64,000 nucleotides of DNA from MPNP01 sp965215545 (GTDB taxonomy: Bacteria > Pseudomonadota > Alphaproteobacteria > Rhodobacterales > Rhodobacteraceae). Positions 52,912 through 60,428 of the stretch are shown piece after piece (position 1 is the first letter of the stretch; each line of letters opens with the position of its first letter). A program made the translations under genes and the position numbers. The DNA lies in contig OZ244066.1 of the NCBI GenBank assembly GCA_965215545.1, positions 2,790,001 to 2,854,000 of the forward strand, given 5' to 3'. The notes under the pieces are model-generated. The model was not told where the DNA came from, made no database searches, and was given only the letters and a program-made list of their open reading frames with translations.

Positions 52912-54726
52912 ATGACCGTGATGGCCTTTGACAGAGCCAGGATTGAGGCCTTCCTGGCCTTGAGCGAGGGGGAAACTCCGCCCGTGTTCGTAGGGCGCGC
53001 CCCCATTCTCGATGACATCCTGGCGGTTGCCGAGTCCGGCTGGGGCGGCGGGGCGGCGGCCTCCCAGGGCAAGCCCAAGGCCACCCGCATCGTCCAGGGC
53101 GCCCCCGGGGCCGGCAAGAGTACGATCCTCGCCGAGCTGGCCCGCCGGGCGGCCGGCGGTCGGACCCAGGTGCTCGCCCTGGGTGCCGGCATCATCCGCG
53201 GGCCCATCGATATCCTCCGACCGCTGGCAGAAAGGATCGATCCCGAAGCGGCCAGGACCTTCCTGGCCCGGGACCAGACAACCCACCGTATGGGTGGCCA
53301 GCTCGGTGCGCTCGGGTCCTCTGTCGGGGCCGACCGCACCACGACCACCACCCCACCCGCACCCGAGCCGACCTTGGTGGCCTTCCGCGACTGGGTGCGG
53401 GATCTCGAAGCCGCAGGCGGCGGCCTGACCGGCCCGATCATCATCGCCATCGATGAGACCCAGAACCTTGAAGGTCCGCACACCACACCACTCGCCAAGG
53501 TGCTCCAGTCCATCCACAATACCGACCTGCCGCTGCCCCTGACCCTCGTGCTGGCCGGGCTTGGCGACACCGACGCCCGGGCCACGGACATGGGCCTGAC
53601 CCGGGGCAAGACGCTCCACAATATCGGCGCCCTGGCGGCCGAGGAGGTCGCCGAGCTCACCCACCGGTGGTGTGGGCACTTCGGCCTGGATCCCACCGGC
53701 CATGCCGACTCTCTGGCCGCCCTGGCCCGACCCTGTGAGGGCTGGCCGCGCCATCTCCACTTTGCCCTGCAGGCGCTGGGCCGGGACCTCCTGCGCAGCC
53801 CGGACGCGGACCCGGCGGCCCTCGCCGCGGTGGACTGGGCGCGGGTGGCCACGGAGGCGGCCATCAGCCGTCTCCACCACTATCAGAGCCAGCAACGCGG
53901 GGCCCTGGCGGGCTGTGCCGCCCTCGTCGGAGCCGTGCTGGACGATCTGCGACCATTCCATCGCCGCACCGATGTGATCGACCTGATCGAACGGCATGAC
54001 GGGACACGCCCGGGTCGGGCCTGGCAGGTCCCCAAGGGCATGGATATCGACTCCCTGACCGACCATCTCCTGCATCGCGGGGCCCTGCAGGAGACCCCGG
54101 ATGGCGCCCTGACCTGCCCCATCCCCTCCTTCCGCTCGCATCTGGTCCGTGACGGGATCCGCATGGAACTCGGCACCGATCCCATCGGCCCGGGGGACGT
54201 GCCCACCGCCGGGGAGACGGCCCGCATCCTGGCGGCCTGTGAACCCCACACCGAGGACGAGATCATCCACTGGCAGGCCCTGGCGGCCCGCTGGGACCGC
54301 CACTGCGCCGCCCTGGCGGCAGTGGCCGCGGATGCCGCAGCCCTGGCCACCGTCACCGACAGCCCCACCGATGCCGATCGGACCCGCGCCACCCGTGTCC
54401 TGGCCACCCTGGATGGGGAGGGCGGGACGGCAGGGCCAGACAGCCCGGCCCTGCCCCGCTCGCTACCGCATGCGACCCGGGCCGCCGAGGCCCTCGCGGG
54501 GATGGTCGATGCGGTGCGCACCGCCAGCGCTGCCATCCGTGATGGCGAAGCCGATCCCTGGCGGGCCGACACATTCGCGGATGTGGCCACCGTGCCGGAC
54601 CTGGCGGCCACCGCCAGCCCCGAGGAGCAGCTGGCCTGGGCGTTGGAACACCTGACCGGCGCGGCACCGGAGACACCGGAAGCATCCGGCCCCGCTCCCG
54701 ACGCCAGCCCCTTGCCAGCCCCTTGA
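52912..54726 (+). CDS. Large AAA+/STAND-like ATPase
   Basis: A 604-aa (or 601-aa from ATG 52921) cytoplasmic protein. Walker A is 'VQGAPGAGKSTILAEL' (residues ~61-76) and Walker B is 'IIIAIDETQNLE' (~175-186). Then come 'LTLVLAGLGDTDARATDMGL' as a sensor 1 region and a winged-helix-like 'GWPRHLHFALQALGRDLL'. This resembles Orc1/Cdc6-like and TniB/ExeA-type AAA proteins. The C-terminal ~200 residues are Ala-rich, helical and lack a recognised domain. GAGGGA lies just before 52912. Role unknown; a regulator of transposition, a STAND-type defence sensor or a plasmid replication factor are all possible. Confidence 0.75.
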   Translation: MTVMAFDRARIEAFLALSEGETPPVFVGRAPILDDILAVAESGWGGGAAASQGKPKATRIVQGAPGAGKSTILAELARRAAGGRTQVLALGAGIIRGPIDILRPLAERIDPEAARTFLARDQTTHRMGGQLGALGSSVGADRTTTTTPPAPEPTLVAFRDWVRDLEAAGGGLTGPIIIAIDETQNLEGPHTTPLAKVLQSIHNTDLPLPLTLVLAGLGDTDARATDMGLTRGKTLHNIGALAAEEVAELTHRWCGHFGLDPTGHADSLAALARPCEGWPRHLHFALQALGRDLLRSPDADPAALAAVDWARVATEAAISRLHHYQSQQRGALAGCAALVGAVLDDLRPFHRRTDVIDLIERHDGTRPGRAWQVPKGMDIDSLTDHLLHRGALQETPDGALTCPIPSFRSHLVRDGIRMELGTDPIGPGDVPTAGETARILAACEPHTEDEIIHWQALAARWDRHCAALAAVAADAAALATVTDSPTDADRTRATRVLATLDGEGGTAGPDSPALPRSLPHATRAAEALAGMVDAVRTASAAIRDGEADPWRADTFADVATVPDLAATASPEEQLAWALEHLTGAAPETPEASGPAPDASPLPAP

Positions 54727-55045
54727 GCCCGCCCGTCGTTGGCCGACCACCGTCCCCGTCCCAGCCCATCACCACCAGGGCCGGGTCACCCAGGATCGGC
54801 TGGGGTGTGCCCCAGTGGCGGTCCATGCGGGTGCTGCGTGTGAGGGGGCACCCGATCGGGACGGCCTGTGCGACCCATCGCGACCGGACAGTCGTCCAGT
54901 CGGGACAAACAAGCCGTCTGATCGGGATTGCCACCCCGGCCAGCCGGACCCGGACCGCCCTCCATGGCGGACTCCCGCCGCGTCCCGTCGGGTGGACCAC
55001 CCCGTGTCCCGGTGACCGAGTCCGGACTCCGTTTGTCCCCACCCC
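54727..55045. other. Non-genic stretch between AAA gene and promoter module 4
   Basis: About 320 bases without a supported gene. Its last ~40 bases share sequence with the region before promoter module 3. Confidence 0.5.
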
Positions 55046-55074
55046 TTGCCAATCCGGGGCCGGGTCCCTATCTT
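55046..55074 (+). promoter_or_regulatory. Island promoter module 4
   Basis: TTGCCA (55046-55051), 17 bases, TATCTT (55069-55074), 45 bases before ATG 55120 of the second MNT relic. Confidence 0.55.
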
Positions 55075-55119
55075 CGGGGAGCGACCGCTTGCCGAGAGAC
55101 TGTCCCGGGGAGAGCTGTC

Positions 55120-55443
55120 ATGCATGCATTCTTGCGCTGCCACCGCACCGCCATCTGACGCCCTCTGTCGCCGGTACCGCGTCCAGACCCTGTCCGTGGT
55201 CGGCTCGGCGGCCCGGGGGTGGATTTCAACCCGTTCCGGAGTGATGTCGACTTTCTGGTGGACTACATCCCGCCGCGGCGGGAGCGACTGTTCGACCGCC
55301 ATATGGGGCTGATCGTCGATCTCGAGGCCCTCCTTGCGCGGGATGTGGACCTTCTCGACCGGGTCGCCCTCCGCAAGCCCGACCTCATCGCCGCTCTCGA
55401 GGCCGATGCCCAGCTCCTCTATGCCGCCGACACCGATGCCTGA
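55120..55443 (+). pseudogene. MNT-type nucleotidyltransferase, frameshifted copy 2
   Basis: A second MntA-like gene with an intact C-terminal half. The order is 'MHAFLRCHRTAI', then in another frame 'ALCRRYRVQTLSVVGSAARG', then 'DFNPFRSDVDFLVDYIPPRR' and 'LLARDVDLLDRVALRKPDLI' to the natural end 'AQLLYAADTDA'. There is a stop and frame change at ~55156 and the same one-base deficit in the G5 run (~55216) as in copy 1. No HEPN toxin gene follows. The SDxD catalytic pair is conserved, so a corrected gene would look functional. Confidence 0.6.
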
Positions 55444-55735
55444 TCGTGCCGCTCGCCAGCCCCGCCGTGATGGGCTGGCACGGATCGAGTCCTGCCTGCA
55501 GGGAAGGCGGGTTGACATCTGGCAATGATTGCAGGTCATGACAGGCCATGCTGAAACCGGGAGCCATCCCCAAGGCGTTGCCCTGTCTGACGGCCGGACC
55601 CCGGGGATGGGGTCCCTGGCGGCGTCCACCCGACCGATCCGCCCATCCGGCCCGGAGCGGCAGGGATGGACATCTGAAAACAGTCGGAGGTGATCGGCAA
55701 TGACAACCACACCCCAGCCATCCACCCCGATGCCT

Positions 55736-57555
55736 GGCCCTCATAACGGAGCACCCATCACCTGCAACGAAGGACAGGACCCATGACCCGGCAGTCGCTA
55801 CCCATCGGCATCCAGGACTTCGCGACCATCCGGGGTGAGGACTTCTACTACGTCGACAAGACACCCCTGATCCGGGATCTGATCGAGCGGGGTGATCACT
55901 GGTTCCTCGCCCGCCCCCGCCGCTTCGGCAAGAGTCTGCTCCTTGACACGCTCCGGGCCCTGTTTGCCGGCGAGGAGGCCCTCTTCCGAGGCCTGGCCAT
56001 TCATGACCACTGGGACTGGTCGGTCACCCATCCGGTGGTACGCCTGAGCTTTGACAGGAAATATGACCGACCGGAGGATATCGAGCACGATCTTGCCAAT
56101 CAGCTCGGCCTGATCGAACATGCGGCCGGACTGGAACCGGTGCCCCGCACCGAAGCGCCCCCCGAGCGTTTGCGCACGCTTCTCTACCACCGGCATCGCC
56201 AGACCGGCCAGCGGGTGGTGGTCCTCGTCGACGAATACGACAAGCCCATCCTTGATGCCCTCCATGACCCCGACCGGGCCCGGGCCAACCGCGACTATCT
56301 GCGCGGCGTCTACGGCATCATCAAGGGCAGCGCTGCCCATGTCCGCTTCGTGTTCGTCACCGGCATCAGCATGGTCTCCAGGGTCAGCCTGTTCTCGGAT
56401 CTCAACAACCTCGAGGACATCAGCCTCGATCCCCGCTTTGCCACCCTCTGTGGCTACACCGAGGCCGATCTCGACACCGTCTTTGCGCCCGAACTGGAGG
56501 GGCTGGACCGGGCCGCCATCCGCACCTGGTACAACGGCTACAACTGGCTGGGCGACGACCGGCTCTACAATCCCTTCGATGTACTCCTGTTCTTGCGCAA
56601 TCGCACCTTCAAACCCTACTGGTTCGCGACCGGCTCGCCGACCTTCCTGTTCGACACCCTGAAGGCCAAGGCCATCAGCCCCATGGACCTGGAGGGATGT
56701 CTGGCTGACGAGTCATTGGTGTCCAGGTTCGATGTCGATGCCATCAGCCCCGAGGCCCTGCTGTTCCAGACGGGGTACCTGACCATCACCGATGAGGAGC
56801 AGGCGGGCTTCAACACCCTCTACCGGCTCGACTATCCCAATCAGGAAGTCCGCATCAGCCTGAATCAGGGCCTGCTTGCGTATCTGGGCCAGACCGTCAC
56901 GGACGTGGCGGGCCAGGGGCACAGCCTCCAGACCTCTCTTGCGACCCACGACTTCACAGGGTTCGCCGCCACGCTCCGCGCCTGGCTGGCCGGCATTCCC
57001 TACCAGTGGCACGCCACAGGCGACCTCGCCCGCTACGAGGCCTGGTATGCCAGTCTCCTGCACATGGTCTTCCGGTCCATCGGCGTCGATGTGCACGCCG
57101 AGGCCGCCACCAGCCATGGCCGGGCCGACATGGTGATCCATCTCGGCGCGCAGGTCTTCATCCTCGAATTCAAGATGGCGGCCAGTGCGGACGATGTCGA
57201 GGCGGCACTGGCGACTGCGCACGCCCAGATGCGGGCCCGCGGCTATGCCGACACCCATCACGGCCAGACCGTCCATCTCGTTGCCATCGCCTGTGGACGC
57301 GAGGTGCGCAACCTCCTGGAAGTCCGGGCGGAGCCGATTGCCACCGACTGATGGGGTGGGGCGATCCCGTTGGCTCTGGAGTCCAACTGCGCCGACCTGC
57401 ACCAGTGTCTTCACAGCGCTTCATAAGCCTGTCCCTCTCCCAGCACCGCCCCGGGTGCCTTCCGCTGAGCACCGCCCCAACGCCAACCCGCACCAAGGAG
57501 ACCCCCACATGACCCCCTGCACCAGCACCGTTCAGCGCCAACCGGACCCGTCCGG
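55736..57555 (+). repeat. Large direct repeat, copy 2 (1.82 kb)
   Basis: Partner of 49382-51247, same orientation. Its left edge falls in a non-genic area and its right edge inside the short ORF that begins at 57510. Most of the 522-codon gene is identical; differences cluster in two patches in its 3' third. Confidence 0.9.
55783..57351 (+). CDS. AAA-ATPase-like / PD-(D/E)XK nuclease-fold protein (DUF1703 type), copy 2
   Basis: 522 aa, same architecture as the gene at 49429. The first ~336 residues appear identical. Differences then cluster: 'DEEQAGFNTLYRLDYPNQ' replaces 'DAIRQGHRTLYQLDCPNQ' near residue 340-355, and around the nuclease core 'VIHLGAQVFILEFKMAASAD' and 'ALATAHAQMRARGYADTHHG' replace the copy 1 forms. 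Clustered differences in otherwise identical genes suggest gene conversion from a third paralogue. The catalytic D and E-x-K positions are kept in both. Confidence 0.82.
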   Translation: MTRQSLPIGIQDFATIRGEDFYYVDKTPLIRDLIERGDHWFLARPRRFGKSLLLDTLRALFAGEEALFRGLAIHDHWDWSVTHPVVRLSFDRKYDRPEDIEHDLANQLGLIEHAAGLEPVPRTEAPPERLRTLLYHRHRQTGQRVVVLVDEYDKPILDALHDPDRARANRDYLRGVYGIIKGSAAHVRFVFVTGISMVSRVSLFSDLNNLEDISLDPRFATLCGYTEADLDTVFAPELEGLDRAAIRTWYNGYNWLGDDRLYNPFDVLLFLRNRTFKPYWFATGSPTFLFDTLKAKAISPMDLEGCLADESLVSRFDVDAISPEALLFQTGYLTITDEEQAGFNTLYRLDYPNQEVRISLNQGLLAYLGQTVTDVAGQGHSLQTSLATHDFTGFAATLRAWLAGIPYQWHATGDLARYEAWYASLLHMVFRSIGVDVHAEAATSHGRADMVIHLGAQVFILEFKMAASADDVEAALATAHAQMRARGYADTHHGQTVHLVAIACGREVRNLLEVRAEPIATD

Positions 57556-57919
57556 GTCCGCGCCGATCTGCCCAGTGCGGCCCCGGACGCCTTCCGCCGC
57601 CCGGTCGGCCCAAGGGGGCGACCCCCTTGACCCCGGCCGATGAAAGAAACAGAGCCGCCAGCCGTCCCGACAGGTCCGCCAATTCCGGGGGTGTCCGCCA
57701 TGCGGCCAACCGGTCCGACCAGCCCCTTCCGGGGCCACCCGTCCGTGGTTCTTCCGGGCCCATCCAGGCTTCCGCCCGACCTCATCGGTGCCCGCCCACA
57801 ACTCCTGCCACCGGCGGGCCAGCCCCTCATTGCGGCCACCGGTGCAGTGCGCCAGCTCCGGCCCCCGCCTGACCACCGGGGCCACGCGAGTGGCGGTGAA
57901 GTACCTGCCGCCAACCCCC
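57556..57919. other. Non-genic stretch after repeat copy 2
   Basis: About 360 bases without a supported gene, leading to promoter module 5. Confidence 0.45.
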
Positions 57920-57948
57920 TTGCCATCCGGCCCGATCGGCTGTATCCT
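57920..57948 (+). promoter_or_regulatory. Island promoter module 5
   Basis: TTGCCA (57920-57925), 17 bases, TATCCT (57943-57948), 69 bases upstream of ATG 58018 of the secreted cysteine-rich gene. Confidence 0.55.
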
Positions 57949-58017
57949 CGCCCCATTGACCAATCTGCCGGGTGGGTCTTGTGGCCACCTGGCAGACCCG
58001 CCACACGGAGAGAGACC

Positions 58018-58549
58018 ATGACCCGCTTGACACTGCCCCCCCCCTTGCTCGATTAACAGCCCTCCTCGCTGCGCTGGCAGTGCTGCTGGGGCTGGCCGGA
58101 ACCGCGGGGCGACATCCACTTGCACGGCACCATACCAGTACAAGGGCAAGCCAAATCATCTAACACCCGCCGAGAGCGAGTTTCTGGAGGGTGCCGCCCG
58201 GTATATCGTCAACCCGACATACCCGCACACGCCCTGTGCACGTCTCTGCCAGTACATCACCCCGGTCCCGGGACAAGTCTGTCCGCAAAAAGAGTGGGCC
58301 AATCGTGATGACCCTTTCCCCCGACCCACCTACTGTTCGTCCAACCCGCAATGCCAGGGGTTTCTGTCCAGCCAGCAGGTGAGCGAACGCGGTTGCGATC
58401 CCGCAGAGGATGCCAGGGAGGAGGGTCTTGTTGTGGACTTGGAGGAAAACAGCGAACTCATCACCATGAACCTCCAGCACTGGGAGAAGGATATGAACCT
58501 TGCCGGGAAGCGCTATAGCTGCCTGCTCGGCGAGACGGGGCTGCGATGA
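58018..58549 (+). pseudogene. Secreted cysteine-rich protein, out of frame at C9 and G4 tracts
   Basis: ATG 58018 follows a GGAGAGAG purine run. It opens with 'MTRLTLPPP' and enters a C9 tract (58036-58044). One base less in frame than needed, the signal-peptide core 'LARLTALLAALAVLLGLAGT' continues in the next frame. A second one-base deficit at the G4 tract (58106-58109) leads to the long mature frame. That frame includes 'YQYKGKPNHLTPAESEFLEG', 'YPHTPCARLCQYITPVPG' and 'NLAGKRYSCLLGETGLR', stop 58547-58549. The mature part has eight or more cysteines, consistent with a disulfide-rich exported protein. No family recognised. The two tracts could be assembly errors or contingency sites. Confidence 0.55.
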
Positions 58550-59934
58550 ACGGCTTGGCGTGACTCATGCGGACAGGCATGATCGTCCCGCTGAACCACT
58601 CCCGAAGTTTCAAACTGAGACACGACCCCAAAGATCCTTAAAGTGATATTCGTGATATTCTGCACTCAGCCGCAGTCTACCCGAGAAGAAGCCTTTTCAC
58701 AACGGAAAACAGAGCCCCTGTCCAGCCGATTCAGGCCCGCCACAGGAAACGAGGGTCCATCCCAGCAGAGGAACAAAGTGCGACATGGACTCCGGTGTCC
58801 TCCCGCACCGCTCCAGAAGCTGGTTTCCGGCTGTTCCCACACGGTTGCTGGCCTGAGTCATGACAACCGGTCCAGTTTCCCAAAACATATTCCTTTCCGG
58901 TCAGAAAACCCTCTCTCCGTATGCCCCTGGTTTTTCAATGGTCTGTTCGCCGCTATCGTGCCCCTCTTTCGAGCATAATCTCTGGCCCGGGCAGGCGCGT
59001 GGCACGACCGCGTTGGCCCTGTCTCGACCGCCAGGCCGTGCGGCAGGGTCGGACTCGTCCCCCTGACAGCAACACCTGGGTCAGTGTCAGTTTCAGGAGG
59101 TCCAGAATCAGGTCAACCCCTTGTGATGATTGGACGCACTCACCAATCCTCTGTCGCACTGTGTCCTTCTCATGAAGCCCCGCATGGCAAGTCCTGCGTC
59201 AGTCCATGGTGAATCGCCATCCCGGTGGCCGTGCAGAGCGTGCCCCGGGGCCGTCGCGACACAGGGCGCGTTCAACGCCGCGCCAACCGCTTGTCCGGTT
59301 CGGGTGCCAGTCCCGTGACCCCAAGACCCCGTTCAGGTGATGCGACGGTCCAGGGTGGCGGGATCCCTCCCTGTTCCGATGCCGCCCCGCGGCGGCCTCC
59401 CCAGGGAGGAACCGATCACCCGGCCCCGGACAGGAGAGGGGCGATCAACCATGGGCGGACGACCGCCACGGTGGCGATGGCGGGCCGGCCAGACCCCGTC
59501 AGTGCCGACGTCATCGGTCCGCAGGACCCGGTCTGTTGTTGTGTCCTGGGCCTGGCGGATCCTGGTGGCCATCAGGCCCGCAGCGTCTGGATGCGGACCG
59601 TATTGGGGGGTATCGGGACTGCTGATCCCGACCCCCAGCACCTGGGGCTGACCCGGGCAGTGCCAGACAGGGCCCGGGCCGGAGTCCCGGACGAGGTGCC
59701 ATAATTGAGGGTCGATGGCATGATGCCTCTCCTTGCCTGGGCTTGGCGCTGCCATGGAACGGGTGGCACCGGTGTCCGTGGCGGGGCCGGGGTGGCGTGG
59801 ACGGTGTCGCGAAGGGCTCCGCCGCAACCGACTCCAGAAAGGATCATGGTCTCTGTGTTGGGATGGACCCGTTTTGTGGTGGCGGGAGTCCAGAAGATTC
59901 CGCAGGGGCCGGGGGCCGAGGCTGTGACCGGCAC
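58550..59934. other. Long non-genic stretch
   Basis: Nearly 1.4 kb in which only unconserved frames occur on both strands. It separates the cysteine-rich gene from the ATPase relic and belongs to the decayed right part of the island. Confidence 0.45.
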
Positions 59935-60170
59935 AAGATCGTATTTTTGTTCCATGCTTCCAGATGCTCGATGATGTCGCCATCGACATCATCCGGCCCG
60001 TTGTATTTTTCCGCCAAAACTCAGGTGCAGAGCCGGGTGGGCACCGACCAGTCCCAACGCCGTGGATGGCCAATCCACGAAACAGTGCCTGCTGCGCCTC
60101 GAACAGTGCCCCGATCGTATCCATCGGAAGACTCTTGCCGAACCGGCGGGGCCGGGACAGGAGGCAATGC
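59935..60170 (-). pseudogene. Third, decayed AAA-ATPase-like (DUF1703-type) relic
   Basis: On the minus strand, 'LSRPRRFGKSLPMDTIGALF' and 'ALFRGLAIHG' match 'ARPRRFGKSLLLDTLRALF' and 'ALFRGLAIHD' of the two intact genes. In shifted frames 'WDWSVPTRL' and 'KYNGPDDVDGDIIEHLEAWN' match 'WDWSVTHPV' and 'KYDRPEDIEHDLANQL'. A stop precedes the Walker A-like motif and several frameshifts interrupt the rest. It is divergent in sequence, so it belongs to an older duplication than the two intact copies. Confidence 0.7.
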
Positions 60171-60428
60171 TACCAGTCGCTCGCCAGTACCGCCATCAGG
60201 GCATCGATGCCCCGTGTCATGCGGCAGAGCTGTCGGACAGGGCAACGCTGGCGCCATGTTCAGATGACATTCCCGTTCATCCTGCAGCGGGCAGAGCGGT
60301 CAACACGCTGGCTGGGAATGTGGGCATTCATCGAAGCCTGGATACCGTTCCATTGCGGGAAGTACAGTCGGTTGAAAAGGACGCCATGGTACCAAGGGAA
60401 CAGGACATGGATGGGGGTTGGAAAGGGG

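Noticed and set aside
52855..54303. 482-codon minus-strand frame opposite the AAA gene
   Set aside because: The plus frame has clear Walker A and B motifs; the minus frame is antisense of Ala-rich helices.
58643..58978. 111-codon plus-strand frame
   Set aside because: Low conservation features, no ribosome-binding site, no domain, and it lies in a decayed zone.
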